Source: Diogma glabrata
Lineage: Eukaryota; Arthropoda; Insecta; Diptera; Cylindrotomidae
Assembly (NCBI GenBank): GCA_963693315.1
Contig: OY856187.1
Span: 389,473,748 to 389,537,747, forward strand
DNA: 64,000 nucleotides
Direction: 5' to 3'
In this document: piece by piece, positions 1 through 10,994 of the stretch
How the letters are laid out: each line of letters opens with the position of its first letter
Numbering within the stretch: position 1 is the stretch's first letter
Made by a program: the position numbers and the translations under genes
The notes under the pieces: generated by a model
What the model was told of the DNA's origin: nothing
The model's database searches: none
Seen by the model: only the letters and a program-made list of their open reading frames with translations

Positions 1-68
1 TAAAGCCAGATCAAAAAACCTATTCTAAAAATGTGTGTTTTGTTAATATCTTGGACAAGTTCGTAAAT
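1..68 (+). repeat. Sat-S satellite unit, partial
   Basis: This matches positions about 1556-1620 (the stretch with aatgtgtgtttt, ttaatatcttggacaag and ttcgtaaat). It is the end of a roughly 320-bp satellite unit cut off by the window edge on the left and by the LINE insertion on the right. The unit resumes after the LINE poly-A at 1290, so the LINE landed inside a satellite monomer. Confidence 0.7.
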
Positions 69-1289
69 TGCGAATTGCGAATTGTGAATTGCGTAAGTTG
101 CGTACGGTTTTCATCCCAATGTTGTGAAGCTGATTCAAAATTTTCTATCCGACCGATACATTTCGGTAACCTTAGACGGATATTCTTCTGAGTCTAAACT
201 AATTAACGCTGGTGTACCCCAAGGCTCAGTATTGTCCCCAACCCTATTTTTGATTTATATCAACGAATTGTTGAAAATCACCAGCAACCCAATAAATAGT
301 TTTGCAGATGATAGTACTCTGCACAAGTCGTTCGAGCCCCTTCCTTCAAAAGGTAAAATGCACGAACGAATTAATCCTGCCCGGAGAGACGCTGCCATAA
401 ACGTGAACAAAGACCTGGATAAAGTCGCCGACTGGGGTCACCAAAACCTTGTCAATTTCAACTCCACCAAAACACAGCTGTTGATTGTTTCCAGATTAAA
501 GACCGAGTTCCCCAAAGATATTTTATTTAGTATGTGTGATGAACCAATAGGTGAATGTAAAAACATTCGTTTATTGGGTGTCACAGTTACAAATGACCTA
601 CTCTGGAACGATCATGTAATGGCGATGGCAAAAAGCGCGTCTAAAAAACTCGGCCTCCTAAATAGATGCAAAAAATTTTTCACTCCATACCAATTGCTCC
701 ATGTTTCCATGTTTATAAGTCCTATATTCGTCCCTGTATGGAGTACTGCTGTCAAGTTTGGGGTGCTGCCTCTGTTTCCATCTTGGCCCTCTTGGACTCT
801 GTTCAAAAGCGAGCTATACGAATTGTAGGTGATCGAACTTTGACATCAAAACTTGATTCCCTACAACATCGTCGCACTGTTGCTGACCTCGTTGTTTTTT
901 ACAAATATCGTCATCAGCAGTGCTCAGATGAAATCAGCGGCATCATGCCTCAAACTTATTCTTACCCCCGTTCCACTCGGCAATCGGCTACCGCAACCAG
1001 TGAAACGGTAAAGATCCCGCGCTGTCATACTGGCAGATCGCAGAGAGACTTCTTTGTCCGAACTGCGTACAAATGGAATAGTTTGCCGGAACACTTAGTC
1101 TCAGGTGGCTTCAACCCACAGATGTTTAAAAAAAGCTAAAAGATTAACATCTACACCTCAGAACGCCAGTTGTTGTGGGACCCAGGTCTAGACCTAGGTC
1201 TTAAAAGGTATTTATGTGTTGTTGTGACACATATTCTAAACCCTATTACATAACACATTTTATTAAAAAAAAAAAAAAAAAAAAAAAAA
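69..1289 (+). mobile_element. LINE-A (Jockey/CR1-like) 5'-truncated insertion with poly-A tail
   Basis: This is the 3' part of a non-LTR retrotransposon: RT from just before the PQGS motif to the C-terminal region, a short 3'UTR rich in ttgttgtg, and a run of 25 A at 1265-1289. It interrupts a Sat-S unit (left flank cgtaaat, right flank resuming at tcagcccaatcc). Between the satellite and the first recognisable LINE sequence (about 100) lie short gaattgcg/gtaagttgcg repeats that look like filler made at the 5' junction. The 3'UTR is shared with copies at 2495-2560 (inverted) and 18342-18531, but not with the 45.4-kb copy. Confidence 0.8.
124..1139 (+). pseudogene. LINE-A reverse transcriptase fragment, frameshifted
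   Basis: The first frame (124-828) carries RT blocks: AGVPQGSVLSPTLFLIYIN (about aa 30-48), then the catalytic SFADDSTLH box, then a thumb region ending near LGLLNRCKKFF. A single frameshift near 690-720 moves the reading to a second frame (ending 1139) with IRPCMEYCCQVWGAAS and a C-terminal tail through FVRTAYKWNSLPEHLV. The N-terminal RT fingers, the endonuclease and ORF1 are missing because of 5' truncation. It is related in sequence to the fragments at 15.4, 29.6 and 45.5 kb. It cannot encode a full enzyme. Confidence 0.85.
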
Positions 1290-2240
1290 TCAGCCCAATC
1301 CAACACATGGTTAAGAAACTAGAGGCTTTATACTAGAAAAAACTCTGTTTTTTAGATCCGTTATAACGGCCGTTTGGATTCTAATATGTTTAAAAACTTC
1401 ATAAATTTAGAATCTTTAAAACTTTTTTAATCAGTTTCTTTCAAAAAAAAGACCTCTGCAGTTGGAGGTTTCTGAGTGACCGGCTCCAACAAAAAAGCTT
1501 GTAAAACACAAAATGCGTTTGAATCAACCGGCGCTCTCACGGTTGCATTTGTGGACCCAGATCAAAAAACCTTTCTTAAAAATGTGTGTTTTATTAATAT
1601 CTTGGACAAGTTCGTAAATCAGAAAAATCTGGCACATGGTTAAGGAACTATAGGCTTTATACTAGAAAAAAAAGTGGTTTTTTTAATCCGTTATAACGGC
1701 CGTTTGGATACTAATATTTTTAAAATCTTCATAAATTTAGAATCTGTGGAAACATTTTAATCCGTTTCTTATAAATATAAACCTCTGCAGTTAGATATTT
1801 TTGACTTGTTGGCTTTAACAAAAAAGTTTGCAACAATCCCCAACTACAATTTCCAAAAACCTTATAACAGTCAATGTCAACCTTATAACAGTCAAAAAAT
1901 AAAAGATTTGAATAGAAGAAATTAATTTTTTTTTCTTAGAAATAAACTATTTTGATATTTTGCAGTAATTGCACGACATATGATATAGAGTAGGTTTGTG
2001 TCATAAATTGTCACACACATGTTCTGTGGTAGATTTGATATTTGTTTGTTGCAAAATTGGATAGATATAATTTTGCTTGTAGGCAGCTAATTTTCTTTTT
2101 AAAATTTGTTCGATATCTGTTTGAAATTAGTTTGTTTTGTTTAAACTAATCTGATACATCAGATTCTACTGGCACACAAAACTGTCTGATCTCGAAATCT
2201 ACCTATTTCTAGCGGATATACGTGCCGCTTGGACTTTTGT
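1290..2240 (+). repeat. Sat-S units plus unique tail (copy inverted at 52.2-53.5 kb)
   Basis: There are two diverged ~320-bp units, with landmarks aacggccgttataacgg (a near palindrome), the pair ctgcagttggaggtt and ggctccaac, and gtgagagcgccggttg read from the other strand. They are followed by about 400 bp that ends at gtgccgcttggac. The whole arrangement, tail included, recurs inverted at 52186-53515, with the same order of parts and the same tail endpoint next to an A/T run. This suggests a mobile unit with one fixed end and a tandem-repeat end. Confidence 0.75.
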
Positions 2241-2320
2241 CTTTTTAAAGTGCCAAATATTTCCTTCTAGTGATACATTCTTCTTTTTTCTCTCCAAATT
2301 ATTATTTTTCGGCTTCCAAG

Positions 2321-3389
2321 CAGGGTTGCATTGATTTAAATCATTTGATTTAAATCAGTGATTTAAATCAGATTTAAATCAACTTAATTTTTTTAAAAAA
2401 ATCATTGGTTTAAATCAACTGAAGAAATTTATAAAATAAAATTTTAAGCAAATTAAAAAAAAAAATGTTTTTTAATAAATTATGTAAAGTGAGAGGCATT
2501 TCAACATGTGTCACAACAACACATAGAAACCTAAGGACCAAAGTCCCACAACAACATTCGTTCTAAGAACATGATGAACGAGATACGCTCACCAATTTTT
2601 TAACCCATATCAGAGCTATTTTCACCTGACCAACGGCATCTGCATCAAGTCACTAAATTAATTGCATCGTGCTTGCGACTGAAAACAACTGAGAATAATT
2701 AAGATGTTAGCTAATCGTCTAACTTCAACAACAAAGTCACAGATTAAACCACAACTAGAAATATTGACAAACCCACATAAAATGCATGAACAGATTCTAG
2801 AAATGAATCTAGAAATAATAAATAATTACATATCAAATAGAGTATTAAATGCAAATCAGTACAACCTGCTTACGAAAAAAAATCATTTCCTCTAAAAACT
2901 ATCGTTACTACTAAGATCTTGATTGTATTAAATCCTAAACACTTTCCTGACACAAGTTATTGTTCCATAGGACTTGCCGTTTAATGTTAACCAGTTATCT
3001 ACATGTCCGAGGAACTTTTCCAGCCTGGAGAATCGGATATCTCTGACATCACTCTAAAACAGTGACAAAGTATCGTAGTTTGGCAAGTAACGCTTTACAT
3101 GTCGCTAGAACAACAATCAGTATTTCAGTGTAAAAATCTGGTAACTAAAAACTGTTCCTTTACTTTAGTCTAGCCTTGCCTTTCAAAAAATATACCCAAA
3201 GCTAATGATTTATATAGTAGTTAACGTATAGTAGTTAACGTAGCATAGGAATATACAATTTCCTCAAAATTTAAACTACATTTTCTTTAAAATCAAAAAA
3301 ATCCGATTGAAATCAAAAAAAGCGATTTAAATCAAATAAATCCGATTTTTTTGATTTTTTTAAAAAAATCAGATTTTTGTGCAACCCTG
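2321..3389. mobile_element. Non-autonomous hAT-type transposon, 8-bp TSD
   Basis: The ends are perfect 10-bp inverted repeats (CAGGGTTGCA at 2321, TGCAACCCTG ending 3389), flanked by an identical 8-bp duplication CTTCCAAG (2313-2320 and 3390-3397). Eight-bp duplications and CAGGG termini are typical of hAT. Inside each end are many copies of gatttaaatca/aaaatc subterminal motifs, a usual hAT transposase-binding pattern. The 1069-bp body has no transposase; the longest frame (2704-2895, 63 aa) is unrecognised. A piece at about 2495-2560 is the reverse complement of the LINE-A 3'UTR. Confidence 0.92.
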
Positions 3390-3397
3390 CTTCCAAG

Positions 3398-4585
3398 CTA
3401 CGCCAACTCTTGCCAGTGCGACCAATTTTTTAAAATTTTTTTTGGTTAATAGTCGATACTATGGACCGAAGTATAACAACTCTTTCCTTCGTAAAACCCA
3501 CTTTACTCTCATTAACTTATGGACCAAAGCAATTTTTTTTAATTTTTTTAAATTTAAATTGTAAAACATAACATCTCCATAGTTAATTAATTGGTATATT
3601 AACACGTACATCAACCAACTTTAACTATATCAGTTGACGAATAGGTATGGTCCTTTCGGATATTACAATCAGATACTGCTTTTTATAGCTAGATTTCTTT
3701 CCAAAAAATTAATTTACAGTCACGTCTGCTGATGTTAGTATTCGTCTCAGATAACCAGTTCTGTCAACCAGCAACCAGTTATCCAGATCCAGCTATTTTA
3801 AAAATCGAACCTTTTAACTCATGGTACACATCTCCATAAATATTGGTCTCAGACAACTCAGCTTTGTCAGACCTATATCTCCCCTCGTGTTACCATAACT
3901 CCAAACTTTTTTTTTGCACAACTCTAATTCGCAGACCCATAATTTTTTTCCACTTAATAGCATCGATTTTAAACAATATTTCTCTCTTCTCAATACTTCT
4001 CACTCTATTTCTTTACTCCTTCTCTCTCTCACTTATCATGATGTCATATCGTTCCATCTTCGATGGCACTACGGGGGGAAGGTTGTGGCGAATGAACGCA
4101 CAAGCATAATAGTAGTAAAGAATTCGAGGTGTTGGCGATTATAGTTGCACTGAGTTAGTTTGAGGTTTACTTGCCTGAAAGTTGAGTAGCCCTATCATTA
4201 CGAACAGGAAACCTCGATTTCGTCAACGAAGGACGGGGTCATCCGATATAAAAAAGCACAAAAAGGTGACGAACCAACTCGGACGACAGTGAATCTGCTG
4301 GAATCAGATCCGAATCAGATTTACATATAAAATAATGATATCTTTTTGAAGGTGTTGAAAGGAATTGCATGTCTTGTGTATCATATTCAATAATTCAATG
4401 CAAACAGATGTAATAGAGGTGTCGTGTCACGATCAAGGTCACTGCTATAAAAAAACAGAAGAGCACAGAACATAAAGAAAAGAAAACTAGCGAATACACC
4501 ACATCGAAGATGGTGATTATACATACGAAGATTATACATGGTGGATGGTGTCATTAAGTTTGTATGATTGAATACCACCAACGGA
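3398..4585. other. No recognised gene (AT-rich spacer)
   Basis: Open frames here (3379-3564, 3843-4144, 4387-4581) are short, low in complexity and match nothing I recognise. The stretch 4060-4300 is less AT-rich than its surroundings, but I cannot assign it. It sits between the hAT element and the 3' end of LINE-B. Confidence 0.5.
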
Positions 4586-5487
4586 ATTATTTATTTATTT
4601 ATTAACAATATACATAAAGGCGATAGCCCATAACAATGTACAGGAGAACTAAACTAAAGAAAAAATAAATATAATTCAATCAAAATCCATTTAGCATAAA
4701 TTCATTAGTATTAAATAGTAATATTAATATGTATTAATTTAATATATATCAATTCATTAGTATTAAAAAGTCAGCATAAAGCTTACCACCGGCAAACTCC
4801 TATGCTGGACAATATTGGATCTGCATAAGAGTTGGAGGCATAACATCGAAGTTAGAAAGCATAAATCGGTAAAGTTTAGTGAAATTTAGCAATAAGGCCA
4901 TGGCCCACAATATTACACAGGAGAACATGGTAAGCAACAAGCCTCAATTTGAACCAAAAGACAAGGCAGAAAGTCCAGGGGGGAACCAGTAAGTAGGCGT
5001 CATGCAAAAAAAAAAGAAATGGATAAGATATTAGGAGGAGATAGTTCTATAACAGAAAAAGCTCAGGTAGGTTATTAGTAAAACAGAAAATTTGAATTAG
5101 AAGGAACAAGAGGATATAGAGGAGGGAAGAGGAGAAGGAGAGGGAAAGAGGGGGGAATAGGAGAGGATTTAGGATATTGGAGTCCCAGTAGAAACAAACA
5201 TCAGACAGCAGGCAGGCAGAAGGTCAAAACAACAGTGCACCATAACACAACCTAATTCGACAATATCCACCACAGTAAGGTTAAACAGTTCAAGGGTCAG
5301 CGAGTTAAGGTGGTCAATCAGCCGCTTTGTGAAAAGAAACGGGGATAAGTTAAACTTCTTTAGGGACTGTGGCAATGAAATAAAAAGCTTGATGACCCTT
5401 ACAGAATAGGACTTTGCCAAAGATCACAACACACCCTTGGTACCACAAAATTGTGCTGCCGTCTAGAATTTCCCACTACAAACCACC

Positions 5488-6660
5488 TCAGTAGCTACGA
5501 AGGAGACTGAAACTTGACAAGGCGATAGAAGTGAGAGAGGAGTCGCACACTGGCATGATCTGCAAAGGAAGTCCCACAAGAAGATCGTGTACAAAAGGGA
5601 ATACATGATCCCTAGGCTTTAAATTGTAAACAAATTTAGTAGCATAATTGAAGGCTCGTCGCAGAACCATGAAGGTATCATTAGTAGAACCAGACACAAC
5701 TTCAAGACCATAGTCAACAAGGGGTAGTATTAGTGACAGTACCAGCTGCTTCCTTATATGGAATGGCAAGTAACAACTCACTCTACGTAGCCTCCTTAGA
5801 ACACCAGTAATTTGACCAGCAAATGAGTTTACATGCAGCTTCCAATCCAACCTGTCATCAAAAACAACTGCCAGATTTTTTGCTTGAGATGAGAAGGGTA
5901 TAACATCACGGCCCATCTGAATAGATGCGCTGTTGGTGGCTGCTCGAAAGCAGTAATTATAGAGCAATGCTTGCGACTTGGTAGGATTTAACGAAATCCG
6001 ATTTTCAAGGGCCCACACCAGAATAGACTTGAGATCACTATTAATTTCTTCAATACAGCCATGTAAATTAAACCGGGGCCTAGCATGAAGAAGCTGAACT
6101 TCATCAGCAAAAAGATGAACCATAGAGAAGCGACAGGACTTAGCAATATCGTTGATAAACATTGAGAACAACAGGGGTCCCAAAATGGAACCCTGCGGAA
6201 CACCCTTAGCAATGGGAAGAGCATCAGAGATAACATCCAGAGAGCAAACAGACTGGTACCTCCCTGTTAAATATAAATACATCAAATTGCAAGCACTGGA
6301 GGAGAAAAAGAATTGAGTCTTGAGCTTAGCCACCAGAAGAGAGTGATCCACCGGGTCAAAAGCCTTCCTAAAGTCAAGTAGCAAGAGAATAGACACCATC
6401 TTTTTATTAGTGTTGAATCTTATTTGGTCAGAGACATCCAACAATGTCGAGGTTGTATTATGCCGCTTCCTAAAGCCAGACTGCCTACTATACAGTAGGT
6501 TAGACTTAGCTATATGGTCAGAAATTTTTACATAGATGACCCGCTCAAAAACTTTTGACAAAACTGGCAAGATGCTAATGGGACGAAAATCAGTACTATT
6601 TTTTTGGGGAATAGGAAGCACCTTAGCCAGGTTCCAGGCCGCTGGAAAACGACCCACCAT
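5488..6660 (-). pseudogene. LINE-B reverse transcriptase domain
   Basis: This is 390 aa of one frame with RT blocks in order: KVLPIPQKNSTDFRPISIL (fingers), QSGFRKRHNTTS, LDFRKAFDPVDH (first catalytic Asp), KGVPQGSILGPLLFSMFIND, then LFADEVQL in place of the usual FADD, and the LNPTKSQALLYN block. The second Asp of the catalytic pair is Glu, which should abolish or badly weaken polymerisation. The thumb and C-terminal region run to about aa 390. A stop/frame break separates it from the endonuclease frame upstream. It is a clear LINE RT but almost surely a dead copy. Confidence 0.88.
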
Positions 6661-6729
6661 GATAGAATAGTTAATGATGTGGCAGACATGGGGAACTAGA
6701 GAAGGAAATATTAATTTTAAAAATTTAAT

Positions 6730-7971
6730 TTAATTTTTGAGTTCAGCCTCACTGAGGGACTCAGAGTCCTCTTGGGACTTGATCAGGCCAATATTCCTAA
6801 TCTTTCTCCACAGATCATTCATCGAGTCAGTTGGACTAAACAATTTAGTTCCGAGATCAATTTTCGGCCTGCGTATCATTGATCTAAAGCGGTTACGGTA
6901 AGAACAGTAAGAATCCCAGTTATACTGCGAGCCATCATGAAGATAAGCCGCATAAGCAAAGTCACGCAGGGCTTTAATATTACGCATCTCTGATGTGAGG
7001 ACGATAGTAGTCACTTTCTGTCCACTCACAGAAACAGTTGGAACAAACCTGCAAAAGAGCGATAGCAGAACTTTGTTTAGGTAGTCCAGCTTTTGATCAA
7101 TATCAGTAGAAGAATAAAGTGGATCAAAATCCAACGAATTGAGCTCGAGTAGCAGGGCCTCAACATTGGTACGACTGTAGTCTGGCACACTCTTACGAGC
7201 AATATGGTTGTCTTTACTGATGGCAAGCGACAAGGTAATAAGGGCATGGTGAGAGAAACCTGGTACCCAAAACTGATGGCTTTCCTTCACAAGTGAGCTG
7301 TCACTAGTCATGAAAAAGTCTATGCAGGAGCCAGATGATATGCTTGTCAAATTTGTAGTCCCGACACAAGTATAATGTGTTGAACAGCTGTTAGTTACTA
7401 AAGTCATGTCAAGCCTCTCACATAGACTATTACAGATTGCTAGAGAAGAAGAGGACAGCAGGTTAGTATTGAAGTCACCAACCACAGTAACAACCGGGTA
7501 TCGAGTACTGAATTCGGCAAGAACTTCCTCTATAACATTAATACCACCCGAGGGGAGATATGTGACAGCAACAAGCATAGGCAGACCCCCTACAATAACC
7601 TAAACCAGGAGCATCTCAGCTTCTCGGGTAAGATAAGAGTGGACAAGTTTGGATTGAAATTTACGGCTGACAAACAGGGCCACACCACCACCACGTCTAA
7701 TTGGTCTATCCAGTCTGTGGATACGATAACCCTCGATAGCAACAGCAGCATTGGACGTATATTGTTTGAACCAGGTTTCCGACACAGCAACTAGGTCAAG
7801 GTGACTATGTTTTACTATGTGTCTTACTTCATCAAGCTTAGACGAGTTGAGCCTGGGATTTAAACTTTGTGCATTGAAATGGCCAATGTTAAACTGGTTA
7901 ACAAGACGGTTCATGATGCTAAAAATTGTGCTATGTGCACCAGTTGACCGATCCATGGGGCTATCTGGCAT
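6730..7971 (-). pseudogene. LINE-B apurinic-type endonuclease domain, split in two frames
   Basis: The N-terminal part (7971-7600) has GHFNAQSLNPRLNSSKLDEV, DLVAVSETWF (catalytic Glu) and the RRGGGVALFV block. After a frame break near 7590 the protein continues (7578-6730) with VAVTYLPSGG, VVGDFNTNLL (Asp/Asn of the active site), CIDFFMTSD and FSHHALITLSL (the terminal SDH-like block, here SHH). This order is that of the APE-like endonuclease of Jockey, CR1 and I-type LINEs. It reads directly toward the RT frame. The break and the SDH-to-SHH change mark it as inactive. Confidence 0.85.
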
Positions 7972-8040
7972 AAAAACAATGGCAAGAAGAAAACCTGGGA
8001 CAATAGGGGTGGAGTAGAGAAGAGGGTAAGGGGGGATTAA

Positions 8041-8778
8041 AGGTTATGTGTTTAACAAAAATAAAAATTTTTAAGGATAAAGTAAGAGATCATACAGACG
8101 CACAGTGCAGGATGCAGAGAAAAAGAAAAGAACAATAATTCTCAAAAATAAAATAACAAAAACAGGATCAGAGCCTGTAGAATTGCCTGTAGAATTACAA
8201 CAAAGGAAATGATTATAATGTTGAAATTGGAAAGAAGCTAACAGAACGACGTTTGACTTCTACGGAAGTTAAAATGGGGAGTGTGAACCATATAGTCTTA
8301 ATCATATTAGCCAAACAGTAAATTGAGAAGCCGGAAGACTGATTAAAGAACGTGAATGTTGTATATATATTTTAGAACAATCAATATTTTAGCAGTTCCA
8401 TCGAACAAACTACCTCTAAGAAGATGATTGGGGTTTGAATGAGTTACTAAGGATCTACATACATCAAAGCTATGTGATGAAAAAATAAAAATATTACAAC
8501 CAAAGCGTAGATCAGATTGAAGCAATATAAAATGAGTTTTGGTCTCAAAACGTAAGTGGCACCCAAATCACCTGTTAAGGAATCGGTACTGTCCAACTTA
8601 TTTTTGTATGATGACAATCACTAGAATCTAACCTAAACTATTATATCAAAATTACTAATGAAAAACTAGAATTTTGCACTATTTCAATAACAAAATAAAA
8701 ATAAATAAATTACACCTTTTCACAATTATAAACAAAATAATGAAAACGTAACACAAAATAGATGAAATAAACACTTAC
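8041..8778. other. Intron sequence below the signal-peptide exon
   Basis: Nothing recognisable is coded here. It lies directly downstream (minus strand) of a strong 5' splice site at 8778, so it is most likely intron of that gene. LINE-B would then be an intronic insertion. Confidence 0.45.
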
Positions 8779-9067
8779 TTAAATCATGTATCGCCTGACT
8801 CAGCATTGCATACGAATTACGTTGTTGTAACGGATAAACACTTGCTGGCGAATGTTCCGTTGCAGCAACAGTTGGTTTTTGTTGCGGAATAATTTCAGAT
8901 TCCGAAACTACATGAACTGGATTTCGATTAATCTGTTTTTGTTGTTGTGAATGTGTCGCTTCATTACTAATATCCACATTTTCAATTTCATTCACATTAA
9001 CACAAAGATAAACGAAAATTGTTATCCATAACCACAAAATTTTCAAATTTTTTATCTGCCAACGCAT
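8779..9067 (-). CDS. First coding exon of a putative secreted/membrane protein
   Basis: From ATG at 9067 the exon encodes 96 residues and one extra base, then meets a good donor (a|gtaagt, phase 1). The N-terminus looks like a signal peptide: MRWQIKNLK followed by the hydrophobic ILWLWITIFVYLCVNV. After this comes a polar, Gln/Asn-rich, low-complexity stretch (SQQQKQINRNP, IIPQQKPTVAA) and then YAMLSQAIHDL. I do not recognise the family. Later exons must lie below 8779; none could be identified there, so they are probably beyond the left edge, past LINE-B. The region above 9067 is very AT-rich and may hold the 5'UTR. The exon/donor structure supports a real gene, but a chance frame is possible. 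Confidence 0.55.
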
Positions 9068-9900
9068 TTTGATTTAATTTTCTTTTAATATTGTTTATTT
9101 TATTTAATACAAATATATAAATATATTGCTTTTTCACTATATATGTATAAAAATTATTCCTAAAAAAAAAATTCTAAATATAAGAACAAATAAAAATACA
9201 CATTATTATTTCTATACAATTGTATTATATGTATTTATATTGCAATGACAAGGAGGTACACGTAAGAACAATTTTCCGCCGAACCTTACACATCACCAAA
9301 ACAAAATCACAAAATTTATAATTAAACAAACTTAAATTAAATTTGAGCAAAAATTAAATCCCTATACAATTTTTGCTTTCATTAATTTCACTATTTGCGA
9401 TTTCAATTTATTTTAATAAAATTCACAAAAATTTAACTAAAATAAAATAATCACTACACAAAATCAAATCACATTGATTATTATTTTATTACATTATAAT
9501 AAATCAACTAATCAAACTAATAATTATTTATAATTTTATTTTATTTCAGGGAATAAAATCAAGGTTACTTGTTTTCATTGCAATTTATTTATTACGATTT
9601 GCATTAAACACTATTTTTTTTTTAAAGAAGTACAAATCGCGAACGAGTAGTACTACAAAATTAAAACGAAAAAAACAAATTTAATTAAAATAAGCAAACA
9701 AAAAAACTCGATTTAATTCATCAACATAAGAACTCGAAGTCTCTGTTTTGACATAACGAAAAACAAATAAAATTTCTGATTAGACTTTTCTTGGATTAGA
9801 CGGTGTGTACCATATAGCTTGTTTTGTTTATTTTTCAATTGTAGCTAAGCTCATAAAATGAGTTTTAAATATATAACGGTATTTTATTATTTCTTTTGTT
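9068..9900. other. AT-rich upstream region, nothing recognised
   Basis: Very AT-rich DNA upstream of the signal-peptide exon. No open frame, repeat copy or clear promoter element stands out. Confidence 0.4.
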
Positions 9901-9904
9901 TTAA

Positions 9905-10860
9905 TAAGCAATACATATATGTTAATAGTATATTACATATCTAGAGTTGTAAATAGCATTTTACGAGTGCAGTATATTCACGAGCATGGAATTAGTATAT
10001 TACATATCAAGAGTTGTAAATAGGAAAATGCTTTACAACTCGAGATTTGTTATATACTTTTTCTAAGACTTTGTTTTAATGCCCAAACGCATATAATTAC
10101 TTGAAAAAATGAACTACTAATTAAAAATTAAATGCAAATAATTTACAAATTGTGGTAGGCTTTGTATTATTCTGTGTCAAAATGAATTGAAATATTTAGT
10201 TTTTAAAAATAAAAATTTTTCTTTATATACAAATTTTTCGTTTTATTAAAAGCGTGCGGTAATATATATATGAAAATCCATTACCGCACGCTTTTTTTAC
10301 TTACCGCACGCTATTTGAAATAATCAATTTACATGTCATGGATAGTGTGATGTAATTTATAATTTACTGTGATAGGAGTAGAAAATAGTATATTACATAT
10401 CTAGAGTTGTAAATAGCATTTTACATGCGAGGGAAAATTTTGCGCACGAGACGCGTAGCGTCGAGTGCAGTATCTTCACGAGCATGGAAAATGCTTTACA
10501 ACTCGAGATTTGTTATGTACTTTTCCTACGACTTTGTTTTAATGCCCAAACGCATATAATTACTTGAAAAAATGAACTACTACTTATAAATTAAATGCAA
10601 ATAGTTTACAAATTGTGGTAGGCTTTGCATTATTCTGTGTCAAAATGAATTGAAATATTTAATTTTTAAAAATCAAATTTTTCTTTAAATAAAAATTTTT
10701 CTTTTTATTAAAAGCGTGCGGTAATATATATATGAAAATCCATTACCGCACGCTTTTTTTTACTTACCGCACGCTATTTGAAATAATCAATTTACATGTC
10801 ATGGATAGTGTGATGTAATTTATAATTTACTGTGATAGGAGTAGGAAAAATTATATTTGA
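9905..10860. repeat. Direct duplication (~460-bp period) with GC-rich hairpins
   Basis: Two copies lie head to tail. The motif agcgtgcggtaatatatata occurs at 10251 and 10713, an offset of 462 bp, and long surrounding stretches match, including gtagttcatttttt-type text on the opposite strand and tttgtaaattatttgc. Each copy holds a hairpin with stem gcgtgcggtaat / attaccgcacgc around a short AT loop, followed by a third ttaccgcacgct. The second copy also carries a GC-rich cgcacgagacgcgtagcgtcg insertion-like block near 10443. Confidence 0.8.
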
Positions 10861-10871
10861 AGATTATTATA

Positions 10872-10878
10872 GTTTTAT
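10872..10878 (-). promoter_or_regulatory. Poly(A) signal for the THAP gene
   Basis: On the minus strand AATAAA lies about 117 bp after the THAP stop codon, just beyond the palindrome at 10891-10978. If it is used, the hairpin is part of the mRNA 3'UTR. Confidence 0.5.
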
Positions 10879-10890
10879 TATTAGATACAC

Positions 10891-10978
10891 CCCGCTAAAC
10901 ATGGTGAATCGTTTACGAACCGTAAACGAACAATGCGGTTCGTAAATGGTTCGTAAACGATTCACCATGTTTAGCGGG
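10891..10978. repeat. 88-bp perfect-arm palindrome (mini-MITE) in the THAP 3'UTR
   Basis: The arms are 31 bp and exactly complementary (10891-10921 and 10948-10978; they start cccgctaaacatggtgaatc). The 26-bp centre is itself partly palindromic (cgaacc/ggttcg motifs). It ends 16 bp from the THAP stop codon, so the THAP transcript would carry a long perfect hairpin. Confidence 0.85.
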
Positions 10979-10994
10979 ACATTATTATTCAGTG

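Larger units (their letters stand above)
4588..8040 (-). mobile_element. LINE-B (Jockey/CR1/I-group) non-LTR retrotransposon, 5' truncated
   Basis: On the minus strand this reads endonuclease, RT, about 880 bp of 3'UTR and an AATA-repeat tail (4588-4605). The 3'UTR contains a duplicated end module (the cataacaatgtacaggagaac region at 4628 and a related copy near 4900), as if two 3' ends were stacked. There is no ORF1, and no sure target duplication was found near 8040. The coding part is broken at 7579-7600 and at 6661-6729. Confidence 0.82.

Noticed and set aside
2704..2895. 63-aa frame as a hAT transposase remnant
   Set aside because: No BED finger or hAT dimerisation motif is visible; it is probably a chance frame in the non-autonomous body.
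5169..5420. 83-aa minus-strand frame beyond the LINE-B RT as a separate protein
   Set aside because: It reads as the decayed RT C-terminus/3'UTR (VRVIKLFISLPQSLKKF is typical of a LINE ORF2 tail), so it was included in LINE-B.
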